Below are positions 43,052 through 53,122 of a stretch of DNA of 59,323 nt, in pieces (position 1 is the first letter of the stretch; every line of letters begins with the position of its first letter). Position numbers and translations under genes: made by a program. The notes under the pieces are model-generated. The model searched no databases, had not been told where the DNA came from, and saw only the letters and a list, made by a program, of their open reading frames with translations. The DNA is from Allopontixanthobacter sp041741895 (GTDB taxonomy: Bacteria; Pseudomonadota; Alphaproteobacteria; Sphingomonadales; Sphingomonadaceae), in assembly GCA_041741895.1 (NCBI GenBank), contig JBGSJO010000100.1:1-59323 (forward strand). Reading direction: 5' to 3'.

Positions 43052-43837
43052 TCAGCTGCGCCAAACGCGGACGAATTTTCCGTTGCCCGATGGCTCCAGC
43101 CGCATCTGGCTGCCGTCGGGCGCAATCACTTCTTCGGTTTGGAGGAGCGGACCGTGCGACGCCAATTGCTGGATCAGCCTAGCCGCAAGCAGTGCCGCAG
43201 TCGGATAATCACCGACTGAACCCGGCTCGATCCGCAATTCCTGACCGGTGAAATGAGCCAGTCCTTCGGATTGCAAGCCGCCATCGCTCATTTGCTTGAA
43301 ACCGGTCAGGACCTGTGCCGGAAAAGGACCGCCTTTGATCCAGTTTTCGGCGCTTGCGCAGAAGATGTCCGCGCTCATCATCATGGCTGCTGGCGGCCAG
43401 CAAATCGCGCGGACAGGCTTGAATGCAGCCGCGAGCCTGCCAACCAGCCCCAGCATCGCCCGCACAACCGGCAGACTGTTGGTGCCGCCGCTCAAATGCG
43501 GCCCAGGAATCACACAGACCGCTTCACCAGTGGTTTCAAGAAAACCATCGGGCAGGTTGATCCTGTGGTTGATAACGGGAACACCCATTGGCCTGCCCGG
43601 AGCCAATCCGACCAGGTCGAAGGTCATTCCGTTGGTCAGCAATTCAAGCCATGTGACTGCCTGTTGTCCCTCAGAAGCGTCAGCTTGTGCGCCATTCGGG
43701 TTTTTCGAAGGGTCGAGACTAATCGAAAGGTGGTCCAATTTGTCCACAAGTTTGCAAATGGATCGCGTATCGGGACGTCCACCGCCTTCGAAAAGAAGCA
43801 GTACGCCACCAATACGATCGATCCGGTCGGTATCCAT
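43052..43837 (-). CDS. Hypothetical protein, possibly DUF4261-like
   Basis: A 261-residue soluble protein with no family that I am sure of. It has a central Pro/Ala/Met-rich segment (ICWPPAAMMMSADIFCA) and a C-terminal part, about residues 190-240, with FTGQELRIEPG followed by ALLAARLIQQL. The arrangement of a hydrophobic Trp-Pro-Pro core resembles DUF4261 proteins. It has a long conserved look and no signal peptide. It converges with the nitronate monooxygenase gene, 12 bases away. Confidence 0.6.
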   Translation of the reverse strand: MDTDRIDRIGGVLLLFEGGGRPDTRSICKLVDKLDHLSISLDPSKNPNGAQADASEGQQAVTWLELLTNGMTFDLVGLAPGRPMGVPVINHRINLPDGFLETTGEAVCVIPGPHLSGGTNSLPVVRAMLGLVGRLAAAFKPVRAICWPPAAMMMSADIFCASAENWIKGGPFPAQVLTGFKQMSDGGLQSEGLAHFTGQELRIEPGSVGDYPTAALLAARLIQQLASHGPLLQTEEVIAPDGSQMRLEPSGNGKFVRVWRS

Positions 43838-43965
43838 ACGACGATCGATGGTCCTTAATCCCCTAATGCCAATGCGTTACAGTAACTTGGCCAGATTTAC
43901 ACGCCGCGTCGAGTCCTTGAAAATGTGTTTAATCCGTTATGGATGCTTCATTTCAGGACAGTAAT

Positions 43966-44457
43966 TCAGAATAAACCCAGGACCAACCCTTCTGCCAGGC
44001 CTGCTCCTGTATCGCGGCATTCACTCAACTGTTCCTGGCTGAGCGACTTTTCTGCCTGAATCGCCTCGGGAGTTTGGGCATTGTAATTTATGATCAAAGG
44101 CTCCGCAACGCGCCGCAAGCGCCACCCCTTCGCAATCCGGTCGATCTGCCGCTGGGCGCCTTCCCCGTCCGATCCAGCGGCGATAGCGGTGGCGTAGGCC
44201 CGCCCCTCGATCTGCCCCAACACCGCATAATAACAGCGATCGAACATTTCCTTCATCATTCCGCTCATGCTGGCGAGGTTTTCCGGGCAGACGAACAAAT
44301 ATGCACCGCAACCCAGCAAATGGTCGGGCATGACGTCCTGCGCGGGCAGGATCAGGGCGCGGCCACCCGCTCCCTCAGCGGCAGCCTGCGCCATGGCACG
44401 GCTGGCTCCGGTGCGGCTGTGCCAGGCGATCAGCAGGTTTTTTTGCGAAACGTCCAT
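43966..44457 (-). CDS. Flavodoxin-like NAD(P)H reductase family protein
   Basis: A 163-residue protein with a flavodoxin fold: LLIAWHSRTGASRAMAQAAAEGA is the FMN phosphate-binding loop, and CPENLASMSGMMKEMFDRCYY is a loop used by flavodoxin-like reductases. The open frame extends 29 codons upstream, but ATG 44457 (MDVSQKNLLIAWH) gives the natural start. It is divergent from recJ, with an 80-base gap. The partner reaction is unknown. Confidence 0.8.
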   Translation of the reverse strand: MDVSQKNLLIAWHSRTGASRAMAQAAAEGAGGRALILPAQDVMPDHLLGCGAYLFVCPENLASMSGMMKEMFDRCYYAVLGQIEGRAYATAIAAGSDGEGAQRQIDRIAKGWRLRRVAEPLIINYNAQTPEAIQAEKSLSQEQLSECRDTGAGLAEGLVLGLF

Positions 44458-44537
44458 GTAGGTGATTGTCGCCCAGCCCTGTCGATTGTCAATCGCGGCC
44501 ACTTTGCGGGGCCGTTTGATTCCTATACGCATGATCC

Positions 44538-46337
44538 ATGTCATCCAGCACCAAGCCCCCCGTTTTCGGCGTTACCAGTTCCTTGTCGGGCAAAGCCTGG
44601 CATTGGCGAGGTGGAAACATGGATGTCCGGCAGGAGGCGACCGGGCTGGAAAACGACATCGTCACCCAATTGCTGCTTTCGCGCGGGGTCGCGCAGGAGG
44701 ATGTCGAACAGCAGCGCACCCCGACATTGCGCAGCTTTCTGCCCGATCCATCCGCCTTCCAGGATATGGACGCGGCGGCCGAACGGATTGCACAGGCCAT
44801 TCTGGGACGCGAAACTACGACAGTTTACGGCGATTACGATGTCGACGGCGCGACCAGCGCGGCGCTGATGATCCGACTCTTGCGGATGCTCGGCCATGAT
44901 GCGCGCTATTACATACCGGACCGATTGCTGGAAGGGTACGGGCCCAGCGGCAAGGCGTTGGTGCAACTTGGCCAGGAAGGCTCCAGCCTGATCGTGACAG
45001 TCGATTGCGGAGCGATGGCGCATGATGCGCTGGCACAGGCGCATGACGCAGGCATCGATGTGATCGTGGTCGATCACCACAAATGCTCGCCCGAATTGCC
45101 CAAGGTGGCGGCAATGGTGAACCCCAACCGCCTGGACGAGAGCGACGTTGGCGCCGCGCATGGCCATCTGGCGGCGGTGGGCGTGGCGTTCCTGCTGGGC
45201 ATCGCAATCGTCCGCACGCTGCGCGGCCATGGCTATTTTAAGGATCGGGAGGAGCCCAATCTGATGGCGCTACTCGATCTGGTTGCACTGGGCACCGTGG
45301 CCGATGTCGCGGCCCTGCACGGGCTGAACCGCGCATTCGTGGCTCAGGGTCTCAAGGTCATGGCCCGGCGCGAGAATGTCGGTATGGCGGCGCTGATCGA
45401 TGCGAGCCGGCTGAAACGCGCACCCGCCTGCAGCGATCTCGGCTTTGCTCTCGGGCCGCGAATCAATGCCGGTGGCCGGGTTGGTGAATCAACACTGGGT
45501 GTGCGGTTGTTGACCACGGAAGATCCCGACGAAGCCGCCAGCATCGCCGCGCAACTTTCCATCCTTAACGAAGAACGCCGCGTGGTCGAGGCCGAAGTAC
45601 AGGAAGCCGCCGAGAAGCAGCTTGATCGCCAGCACAACCGCTCCGTCATCGTCGTGTCCGGCAAAGGCTGGCATCCCGGCGTGATCGGAATTGTCGCGGG
45701 GCGGATCAAGGAAAAGACCGGGAAACCTACTCTCGTCATCGCGCTCGATGTCGAAAATGGAGACGGCGAATTACAGGGCAAGGGATCGGGCCGGTCAATT
45801 TCCGGCGTGGATCTGGGCGCGGCGATCATTGCCGCCCGGCAGCAGGGGTTGCTGGTGGCTGGCGGCGGCCATGCGATGGCGGCCGGCCTGACAGTGGATG
45901 AAAGCCAGGTCGATCTGCTTGCCGATTGGCTCGACGAGAAATTGGCGAGGGCCGTTGGTCTGGCGATGGCGCAGCAGATCATCCAACTCGATCTTGCGCT
46001 TGCGCCAGGCGGGCTGACCCCGTCACTGGTCGAAACGATGGATAGTGCTGGCCCTTTCGGGATCGGTTGGCCCGGCCCGCGCGTCGCCGTGGGGCCGGTG
46101 CGACTGGTGAAGGCGGATATCGTAGGCACCGACCATGTCCGGCTGATCGCCGCAGGTCAGGACGGCAAGAGTTTCAAGGCAATCGCCTTTCGCGCGGCAG
46201 ACAGCGACATGGGGCAGGCGCTGCTGCACGGTTCGCAGGGCAGGTCGTTATGGCTGGCAGGCCGCGTCAAGATCGACGATTGGGCATCCCGGCCCCAGGC
46301 GGAGCTCCATTTGGAGGATGCCGCGTGGGCTGATTAA
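44538..46337 (+). CDS. recJ: Single-stranded-DNA-specific exonuclease RecJ
   Basis: 5'-3' single-strand exonuclease for mismatch and recombination repair. The 599 residues contain the DHH catalytic core with TVYGDYDVDGATSAAL, VVDHHKCS, and ALGTVADVAALHG, the DHHA1 domain with SGKGWHPGVIGIVAGR and GGGHAMAAGL, and a C-terminal OB-fold. Length is typical. A tRNA gene follows 102 bases after its stop. Confidence 0.97.
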   Translation: MSSSTKPPVFGVTSSLSGKAWHWRGGNMDVRQEATGLENDIVTQLLLSRGVAQEDVEQQRTPTLRSFLPDPSAFQDMDAAAERIAQAILGRETTTVYGDYDVDGATSAALMIRLLRMLGHDARYYIPDRLLEGYGPSGKALVQLGQEGSSLIVTVDCGAMAHDALAQAHDAGIDVIVVDHHKCSPELPKVAAMVNPNRLDESDVGAAHGHLAAVGVAFLLGIAIVRTLRGHGYFKDREEPNLMALLDLVALGTVADVAALHGLNRAFVAQGLKVMARRENVGMAALIDASRLKRAPACSDLGFALGPRINAGGRVGESTLGVRLLTTEDPDEAASIAAQLSILNEERRVVEAEVQEAAEKQLDRQHNRSVIVVSGKGWHPGVIGIVAGRIKEKTGKPTLVIALDVENGDGELQGKGSGRSISGVDLGAAIIAARQQGLLVAGGGHAMAAGLTVDESQVDLLADWLDEKLARAVGLAMAQQIIQLDLALAPGGLTPSLVETMDSAGPFGIGWPGPRVAVGPVRLVKADIVGTDHVRLIAAGQDGKSFKAIAFRAADSDMGQALLHGSQGRSLWLAGRVKIDDWASRPQAELHLEDAAWAD

Positions 46338-46439
46338 GGCCTGATTGCGGCAATAAGTTTGATTTCGGCAAAACTCGCCTTGACGGATAAGCCAACCCTG
46401 CCTAATTGCGCGCCCTGACCTTTGGTACACCATCGGTTT

Positions 46440-46514
46440 GGCCCCTTCGTCTAGCGGTTAGGACGCGGCCCTTTCACGGCTGAAACACGGGTTCGATTCC
46501 CGTAGGGGTCACCA
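46440..46514 (+). tRNA. tRNA-Glu (TTC anticodon)
   Basis: The 75 bases fold as a cloverleaf: acceptor GGCCCCT pairs with AGGGGTC (one G-T pair), the anticodon arm CGGCCCTTTCACGGC has anticodon TTC, the T arm is CGGGTTCGATTCCCG, and CCA is encoded at the 3' end. The anticodon TTC reads GAA and GAG codons. Confidence 0.97.
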
Positions 46515-46668
46515 TTTATGGCGGCAATATTCCGGCAAATTGCCCGGACGGCACCACCCAGGACATTTCCGATATCAGCCTTGCCCGCTTTTCTGCGGTT
46601 TGCGAACGGATTCGCGGCGCGCCAATTCCTGGTGGCGGCGGGGCGGCAATGCAGCTAACGCGCTGCCC

Positions 46669-47865
46669 ATGGAACAAGGTCGCTCTATACCCTGGCCGGG
46701 CATTTTCATCGCTGCTGCGACCAGTGTTGCCATGCTTCTGGCCGGGATCGATCTCTGGCTGGTACTGGCGGTAGCGATCGTCTGGGCCGGATCACTGTTC
46801 CTGGTCACCAGCGCCCCGCCGGCTTCTGCGGCTGTGCCGGAAAAGAATCCCTTCAGCCAGGCATCGATCACCCAGTTGATGGAACATTCGGCCACTCCGC
46901 TGCTGATGACCGACCGAAACCGGGTAGCCATCGCCAATGAAGCGGCCCGCAAGGTGCTCGGCGCGCACATTGTCGGCCAGGATGTTCGGGTGGCTTTCCG
47001 ACACCCGGAGGCGATTGCCCTGCTGCTGCGGGACCGTCCGGGCACCGCGCTGATCCAGAATCTCGCTCGCCGCAAAGACATCTGGCGCATGAACCGGCAG
47101 ATCATGGACGAACGGTTTGCGGTGGTCGAATTGCTTAACCAGACTTCCGAAGCGCAGATCAGCCGGGCGCATACTGATTTCGTGGCCAATGCCAGCCATG
47201 AATTGCGCACTCCGCTGGCGTCCATCATCGGCTATGTCGAAACGCTGAGCGACGATCTGGCCGAAGTTCCCGAGGCGATCCGCAAGAAATTTCTCAAGAC
47301 AATCCTTGCCGAAGCAAACCGTCTGCAAAGCCTGGTCAGTGATTTGATGTCGCTGTCCCGCGTCGAAGCGGAGAAATATGACGAGCCGGCCGAGCGGGTC
47401 GAACTGAGGAAACTAGTTGAAACCGCCACCCGCGATGCGGCGGGCGAAGCACGGCTTGAACGAATCGATTCCGAACTGCCAGCGGACATCACAGTGCTGG
47501 GTGACACCAGGCAATTGGAGCAGTTGGTGCGGAATTTGGTCGATAACGCACTTAAATATGGCGATCCGGAAGAAAATGTGACCGTTTCGTTGGTGGAAGA
47601 TGACAATGGCGATGCGAGATTGACCGTGCAGGATCGCGGCGACGGTATCGCCCCGGAACACATCCCCCACCTGACCCGCAGATTTTATCGCACCGACCCT
47701 GGGCGCAGCCGCGCCTCGGGCGGAACGGGTCTGGGGCTCGCAATTGTGAAGCATATTGTGGAACGTCACCGCGGTCGGCTCGACATCAGCAGCGAGGTTG
47801 GTCAGGGAACTTGTGTGACAGTTCGCATCCCGGCGTTTGCTGATAAAGCTGATTTTGTGACATGA
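46669..47865 (+). CDS. phoR: Phosphate regulon sensor histidine kinase
   Basis: Sensor kinase for PhoB. The 398 residues have two N-terminal membrane helices (about residues 10-28 and 29-46), a PAS-like region (about 66-160), a HisKA domain with phospho-acceptor His177 in NASHELRTPLASIIGY, and a HATPase domain with NLVDNALKYGDP, VQDRGDGIAP and GTGLGLAIVKH. The start at 46669 is used because upstream codons follow no protein pattern. The 154 bases after the tRNA hold no gene. phoR is apart from phoB, with the whole pst-phoU group between. Confidence 0.93.
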   Translation: MEQGRSIPWPGIFIAAATSVAMLLAGIDLWLVLAVAIVWAGSLFLVTSAPPASAAVPEKNPFSQASITQLMEHSATPLLMTDRNRVAIANEAARKVLGAHIVGQDVRVAFRHPEAIALLLRDRPGTALIQNLARRKDIWRMNRQIMDERFAVVELLNQTSEAQISRAHTDFVANASHELRTPLASIIGYVETLSDDLAEVPEAIRKKFLKTILAEANRLQSLVSDLMSLSRVEAEKYDEPAERVELRKLVETATRDAAGEARLERIDSELPADITVLGDTRQLEQLVRNLVDNALKYGDPEENVTVSLVEDDNGDARLTVQDRGDGIAPEHIPHLTRRFYRTDPGRSRASGGTGLGLAIVKHIVERHRGRLDISSEVGQGTCVTVRIPAFADKADFVT

Positions 47866-47874
47866 ACTTGTCAC
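47857..47874 (+). promoter_or_regulatory. Candidate Pho box upstream of pstS
   Basis: GTGACAT-GAAC-TTGTCAC reads as two 7-base half-sites separated by 4 bases and matches the CTGTCAT-N4-CTGTCAT pattern of PhoB sites at 5 and 6 of 7 positions (CTGTCAC taken for the second half). The spacer GAAC is identical to that of the box before phoB. It overlaps the last codons and stop of phoR and lies 91 bases before pstS. Confidence 0.6.
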
Positions 47875-47965
47875 ATTAGTTGAACATGCGGCGGTCAGGC
47901 ACGTATGCAAATGCGAAAATCTTGATGTGGATTTCCAGCTACGGGGTCAGGAACAGGAACATAAT

Positions 47966-49009
47966 ATGACAATCAGAACCATCTTTGCACTGCCCACACT
48001 GGCAACCGTAACCCTGCTCGCCGCGTGCGGCGGCGGCAGCGACACCACGCGCGATTCGATTCGCGCAGTCGGATCATCCACCGTTTATCCTTTCGCGAAG
48101 AAAATCGCGGAAACATTCACCCAGTCGAACCCCAGCATGACCTCGCCGATTATCGAATCGACCGGCACCGGCGGCGGGATCAAACTGTTCTGCGCGGGTG
48201 TTGGCGCGAACACGCCCGATATGGCCAACGCATCGCGCCGGATGAAGAAATCCGAATTTGAAACCTGCGCCGCCAATGGAGTGACCGAAATCATCGAATT
48301 GCAGGTCGGCCTGGATGGCATCGCCTTCGCTTCCTCGCAGGGCGGCATCATGATGAACCTGACGCCGAAAATGGTTTACGAAGCGATTGCGGCCAAGCCG
48401 TATGGCAAGGAACAGGCTGCGAAACTGTGGTCGGACGTCGATCCTTCCCTCCCAGGCGAACCGATACTGGTTTATGGCCCGCCTTCGACCTCCGGCACGC
48501 GCGACGCGCTCAAGGAACTGGTGCTTGAGGTTGGCTGTGACAGCAATCCGGAAATGAAGGCGCTGAAAGACAGCGACAAAGACCTTCATGCACAGGTCTG
48601 CACCGAAGTCCGTTCCGACGGCGTCTATGTGGACCAGGGCGAACAGGATAATCTGATCGTCCAGAAAATCGAGAACAACCCCAAGGCAGTAGGCGTGTTT
48701 GGCTATTCCTACCTCGAGGAAAACCTCAACAAGGTGCAGGGCCTGCCGATGAATGGTGTGGAACCAACCTATGCGAATATTTCGACCTTCGCCTATCCCG
48801 GCGCGCGGCCGTTGTTCGTCTATGTCAAGAAAGCCCATCTGACCGCAATCCCTGGCCTGCCTGAATATCTGGCCGAATGGGTCAAGAACTGGGGCAAGGA
48901 TGGCGTGCTGGCCAAGATCGGCCTGGTCGCTTCCCCGGATGACGTGATGGCTGCCAATGCGAAGGCTGCCACACAATTCACTACCTTGAACGGCGCGGAC
49001 CTGAAGTAA
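47966..49009 (+). CDS. pstS: Phosphate ABC transporter substrate-binding protein
   Basis: Binds inorganic phosphate outside the inner membrane and delivers it to PstCA. The 347 residues begin with a lipoprotein signal ending LLAAC (Cys21), so the protein is probably lipid-anchored. The mature part has the phosphate loop VGSSTVYPFAKKIAETF and TSPIIESTGTGGGIKLFC, and YGPPSTSGTRDAL. It is first of pstSCAB-phoU and is preceded by a Pho box. AGGAA lies before ATG 47966. Confidence 0.95.
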   Translation: MTIRTIFALPTLATVTLLAACGGGSDTTRDSIRAVGSSTVYPFAKKIAETFTQSNPSMTSPIIESTGTGGGIKLFCAGVGANTPDMANASRRMKKSEFETCAANGVTEIIELQVGLDGIAFASSQGGIMMNLTPKMVYEAIAAKPYGKEQAAKLWSDVDPSLPGEPILVYGPPSTSGTRDALKELVLEVGCDSNPEMKALKDSDKDLHAQVCTEVRSDGVYVDQGEQDNLIVQKIENNPKAVGVFGYSYLEENLNKVQGLPMNGVEPTYANISTFAYPGARPLFVYVKKAHLTAIPGLPEYLAEWVKNWGKDGVLAKIGLVASPDDVMAANAKAATQFTTLNGADLK

Positions 49010-49020
49010 GGTCTGACTGA

Positions 49021-50406
49021 ATGTCTCCTGTCATTTTACTCGTTCTGGCATTGGGCCTGGGCCTGGCCGGGTGGCTTGCTGCCCGCGCCCGGGCCTGGGC
49101 TTTCAAACGGGACGCTGTAAATGGCAGGATTGCCGCCCTGCCCAATTACCACGCATGGTATGTTGCGCTGTGGATCGTGATCCCGGTGATGATGTTCATC
49201 GCCTTGTGGTCGGTAATTTCGCCGCAATTGGTGACCCAATCGGTATTGGCGTCTCCGGCTGCGGCGGATTTGCCGGCCTTCGGATTCCAGCGGGATTCGA
49301 TCATGAGCGAAGCTCGCGCTGTCGCAGGCGGCAGTGCAAGGGCAGTGTTCAACGAACAGGCTGCCGCGCTAGTCGAGCCATATCGCGCGGCAATATCGAA
49401 ATACAATATCATCGGTGTGCTTAGCACATTGGTGATCGCGTTCCTTACCGGTGTCTGGTCATTCCTGCGGGTCAAACCTGATTTCACCGCGCGAAATCGG
49501 GTGGAACGGGCGGTGATGATGATCCTGCTGCTGGCATCGTTGGTGGCAATTTTGACAACCCTGGGCATCGTGGTCAGCCTGGTGTTCGAAACCGTTCGCT
49601 TCTTCGGGATGGTCGGCCCGATCGATTTCCTGTTCGGCACCCAATGGGGGCCGGACCCGATGAGCAATCCGGAAAATCCCGATGGTTCGCGTTACGGCGC
49701 AATTCCGCTGTTCTGGGGCACGATCTATATCGGCGCAATCATCGCGATGATCGTGGCCATCCCGCTTGGGTTGATGAGCGCGATTTACCTCACCCAATAT
49801 GCCGCCCCGCGCACGCGGGCGTGGATCAAGCCCGCGTTGGAAATTCTCGCCGGGGTTCCCACGGTGGTCTATGGATATTTCGCTGCGTTGACCGTCGCAC
49901 CGGCTGTCCGCGATTGGGCCCAGGCCATCGGAATCAACAATGCTTCCAGCGAAAGTGCGCTGGCCGCCGGTCTGGTGATGGGGGTGATGATCATTCCGTT
50001 CGTATCGTCCATGGCCGACGATTCGATTGCCGCTGTACCGCAGGCCATGCGCGACGGGAGCCTGGCGATGGGCGCGACGAAATCGGAAACCATCCGCCGC
50101 GTGCTGGTGCCTGCCGCCCTGCCGGGCATCGTTGCCGGGGTCATGCTGGCGGTCAGCCGCGCAATTGGCGAAACCATGATCGTGGTGATGGCTGCCGGTG
50201 CCGCAGCGAATCTGACTGGCAACCCGCTTCAGGCGATGACTACCGTCACGTTCCAGATCGTGGCCATGCTGACCGGTGAAGGCAGTTTCGACCACCCTGC
50301 CACGCTGGCCGCATTTGCCCTGGGGTTTGTGCTGTTCATGGTCACCCTGGGTCTGAATTTCGTCGCCTTGCGCGTCGTCAAGAGGTTCCGCGAAGCTTAT
50401 GACTGA
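49021..50406 (+). CDS. pstC: Phosphate ABC transporter permease PstC
   Basis: One half of the phosphate channel. The 461 residues are longer than E. coli PstC, owing to an N-terminal extension of about 190 residues with two or three extra membrane helices, which is common in alphaproteobacteria. The C-terminal MetI-like domain has the EAA-type loop (AAVPQAMRDGSLAMGATKSE). It overlaps pstA by 8 bases. Confidence 0.95.
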   Translation: MSPVILLVLALGLGLAGWLAARARAWAFKRDAVNGRIAALPNYHAWYVALWIVIPVMMFIALWSVISPQLVTQSVLASPAAADLPAFGFQRDSIMSEARAVAGGSARAVFNEQAAALVEPYRAAISKYNIIGVLSTLVIAFLTGVWSFLRVKPDFTARNRVERAVMMILLLASLVAILTTLGIVVSLVFETVRFFGMVGPIDFLFGTQWGPDPMSNPENPDGSRYGAIPLFWGTIYIGAIIAMIVAIPLGLMSAIYLTQYAAPRTRAWIKPALEILAGVPTVVYGYFAALTVAPAVRDWAQAIGINNASSESALAAGLVMGVMIIPFVSSMADDSIAAVPQAMRDGSLAMGATKSETIRRVLVPAALPGIVAGVMLAVSRAIGETMIVVMAAGAAANLTGNPLQAMTTVTFQIVAMLTGEGSFDHPATLAAFALGFVLFMVTLGLNFVALRVVKRFREAYD

Positions 50407-51649
50407 GCGCATCGCCCCCACCCGCACGGCCGAGTTCGAGGCCCGGTTGAAGAAGCGTTACGCGGCAGAGCGACGGTTCAAGCTGGCCGGCCTCGGCGCG
50501 ATCCTGTTCTCCGTTGCAGTGCTTGCCTTCCTGCTGATCACCATGACCATCAACGGGATTGGCGGCTTCCAGCGAGCCGAGATGAACGTTGCGATCGACT
50601 TTACCGAAGCTGGCTTGTCCGGTGACCGGGCAACCCTGTCGCAAATTGGCGCGGTCCAAATTTTGGAGGCGCAAGGCCTTCCAGCCACAGTAGAATATTT
50701 CGCCCAGCAGCAACTGGGTGAGGAAGGCGGCGCAGAAATAAGTGACAGTGCATGGCGCCTGGTGGCGGATGAAATCATCGAAGATCCGTCAATCCTGCAA
50801 AGGGAAGTTACCTTTTCCCTGCCCGTCAGCCCGAATCTGGCCGCCGGTCTTGCTGGGGAAGGCTCAGATGAAATGAAGGATCTGGCCGCTGGGCTGTCGG
50901 CAGAGGGTAAGCTTGCCACCAGGCTTGATCCCGGTTTCCTCGAACGGGCCGATGCCACCGATCCGCAGCAGGTGGGGATATGGGGCGCGCTAAAGGGTTC
51001 CATGCTGACGATGTTCGTGACGCTGCTGATGGCATTTCCCATCGGGGTCATGGCCGCGCTCTATCTCGAAGAATACGCGCCAAAGAACCGCTGGACCGAT
51101 GTAATCGAAGTTTCCATCAACAATCTGGCCGCGGTGCCTTCGATCATCTTTGGCTTGCTCGGCCTGGCGGTGTTCCTGTGGCTGTTCCCCAATATGCGGT
51201 CTGCCCCGTTAATCGGGGGAATGACTTTGGCACTGATGACCATGCCGGTGATCGTGATTTCCGGGCGGAACGCGATCAAGGCAGTCCCCCCTTCGATCCG
51301 TGACGGCGCGCTGGCGATCGGCGCATCACCCGTACAGGTGGTGTTCCATCATGTGTTGCCGCTTGCCCTGCCCGGCATCCTGACCGGCACGATTATCGGC
51401 ATGGCCCGCGCGCTGGGCGAAACCGCGCCGCTGCTGATGATCGGCATGCGCGCTTTCGTGGCCACCCCGCCCGACGGATTCACCTCGCCGGCCACCGTTT
51501 TGCCGGTGCAGATCTTCCTGTGGTCGGACGAAATCAACAGAGGTTTCGTTGAACGGACATCCGCGGCGATTATTGTGCTATTGATATTCCTCCTGCTGAT
51601 GAATGGCCTGGCCATTTATCTGCGCAACCGTTTCGAGAAAAAGTGGTGA
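50399..51649 (+). CDS. pstA: Phosphate ABC transporter permease PstA
   Basis: Second half of the phosphate channel. The 416 residues have an N-terminal extension with one helix (about 25-45) and an outside part of about 140 residues before the MetI-like domain of six helices, with KAVPPSIRDGALAIGASPVQ as the EAA loop and the conserved LGETAPLLMIG. It overlaps pstC by 8 bases and pstB by a few bases (GTGGTGA), so the whole set is coupled. Confidence 0.95.
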   Translation: MTERIAPTRTAEFEARLKKRYAAERRFKLAGLGAILFSVAVLAFLLITMTINGIGGFQRAEMNVAIDFTEAGLSGDRATLSQIGAVQILEAQGLPATVEYFAQQQLGEEGGAEISDSAWRLVADEIIEDPSILQREVTFSLPVSPNLAAGLAGEGSDEMKDLAAGLSAEGKLATRLDPGFLERADATDPQQVGIWGALKGSMLTMFVTLLMAFPIGVMAALYLEEYAPKNRWTDVIEVSINNLAAVPSIIFGLLGLAVFLWLFPNMRSAPLIGGMTLALMTMPVIVISGRNAIKAVPPSIRDGALAIGASPVQVVFHHVLPLALPGILTGTIIGMARALGETAPLLMIGMRAFVATPPDGFTSPATVLPVQIFLWSDEINRGFVERTSAAIIVLLIFLLLMNGLAIYLRNRFEKKW

Positions 51650-52434
51650 CAGTAGTCCATCCCAATCTGGAAGAAACCGACGCCAAGATGAGCGCGCGGG
51701 GCGTTTCCGTCTATTACGGAGACAAGAAGGCCATCGACGAAGTTTCGATCGATATTCCCACGAAATACGTCACCGCGTTCATTGGCCCGTCCGGCTGCGG
51801 GAAATCGACATTTCTGCGCACGCTCAACCGGATGAACGACACGATCCCGTCGGCCCGGGTCGAAGGGGAAATCACGTTGGACGGTGATGATATCTACCGC
51901 TCGAAAATGGATGTCGTCCAACTGCGTGCACGGGTAGGGATGGTATTCCAGAAGCCCAACCCGTTCCCCAAGTCGATTTACGACAATGTCGCCTACGGCC
52001 CGAAAATTCACGGCCTGGCCAGCGGCAAGGCCGAATTGGACGAAGTGGTCGAAAAATCGCTTCGCCGCGCAGGTCTGTGGAACGAGGTCAAGGACCGACT
52101 CGAAGACAGCGGCACTGCCCTGTCCGGCGGCCAGCAGCAACGTCTGTGCATTGCCCGCGCCATTGCGGTTGACCCCGAAGTGATCCTGATGGACGAGCCG
52201 TGTTCAGCGCTCGATCCCATTGCCACGGCCAAGATCGAGGAACTGATTGACGAGCTGAACGGTAGCTATGCCATCGTCATCGTCACCCATTCCATGCAGC
52301 AGGCCGCTCGTGTGTCTCAGCGCACTGCATTCTTTCATCTCGGAAAGATGGTGGAATATGGTCGTACTTCTGACATATTCACAAATCCGCTTCAGGAGCG
52401 GACCAAGGATTACATCACGGGACGGTACGGATAA
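51643..52434 (+). CDS. pstB: Phosphate ABC transporter ATP-binding protein
   Basis: Energises phosphate import. The 263 residues have Walker A FIGPSGCGKSTFLRTLNRMND, signature LSGGQQQRLCIARAIAV, and Walker B VILMDEPCSALDP, plus the PstB-specific QKPNPFPKSIYDNVAYGP. The start is GTG at 51643 or 51646, overlapping the pstA stop. The stop overlaps the phoU start as TAATG. Confidence 0.97.
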   Translation: MVTVVHPNLEETDAKMSARGVSVYYGDKKAIDEVSIDIPTKYVTAFIGPSGCGKSTFLRTLNRMNDTIPSARVEGEITLDGDDIYRSKMDVVQLRARVGMVFQKPNPFPKSIYDNVAYGPKIHGLASGKAELDEVVEKSLRRAGLWNEVKDRLEDSGTALSGGQQQRLCIARAIAVDPEVILMDEPCSALDPIATAKIEELIDELNGSYAIVIVTHSMQQAARVSQRTAFFHLGKMVEYGRTSDIFTNPLQERTKDYITGRYG

Positions 52435-53102
52435 TGGTTGAACACACAGTCAAAGCCTTTGACGAAGACATAACCCGTCTGCGCGGGCTTATCGCCGAAA
52501 TGGGCGGTCTTGCTGAATTGTCGATCCAGGAAGCAATGGAAGCGATGATCAAGGGCGACCAGGAACTGGCTGACGGTGTGGTCAAGCGTGACAAGAAGAT
52601 CGATTCTCTGGAATCGGAAGTGGACAAATTGTCAGTCCGGATCATCGCCCTGCGCGCGCCGATGGCAGACGATCTGCGCGAAGTCATCGCGGCGTTGAAG
52701 ATTGCCGGTGTGGTCGAACGAATCGGCGATTATTCCAAGAATATTGCGAAGCGGGTCGGCAAGATCGAAGAACGCAAACATTTCGAACCGCTCACTTTGT
52801 TGCCGGCGATGGCGGATATTGCGGCTGAAATGGTTCATGACGTGCTGACCGCTTATGCTGCCCGGGACCCCGTTCTTGCGAAGGAAGTGATCGCCACCGA
52901 TGACAAGGTAGATGCATTCTATAACAGTATTTTCCGCAATGTTGTCAGCTATATGGTGGAAAATCCTGCGACCATTTCCAGCGCAGCCCAGATCCTGTTC
53001 GTTGCCCGCAATCTGGAACGGATCGGTGACCACGCGACCAATGTCGCAGAGATGGTGCACTTTGCTGCAACGGGCAATTATCCGCCCGACGAGGATCGGT
53101 AG
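52434..53102 (+). CDS. phoU: Phosphate signalling protein PhoU
   Basis: Links the Pst transporter to PhoR and keeps the regulon off when phosphate is plentiful. The 222 residues form two similar three-helix halves, each with a metal-binding-type pattern (LKIAGVVERIGDYSKNIAKR in the first, ARNLERIGDHATNVAEM in the second). Its start overlaps the pstB stop. It closes the pst operon. Confidence 0.97.
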   Translation: MVEHTVKAFDEDITRLRGLIAEMGGLAELSIQEAMEAMIKGDQELADGVVKRDKKIDSLESEVDKLSVRIIALRAPMADDLREVIAALKIAGVVERIGDYSKNIAKRVGKIEERKHFEPLTLLPAMADIAAEMVHDVLTAYAARDPVLAKEVIATDDKVDAFYNSIFRNVVSYMVENPATISSAAQILFVARNLERIGDHATNVAEMVHFAATGNYPPDEDR

Positions 53103-53122
53103 CCGCGCGCCAAGTCATGGTG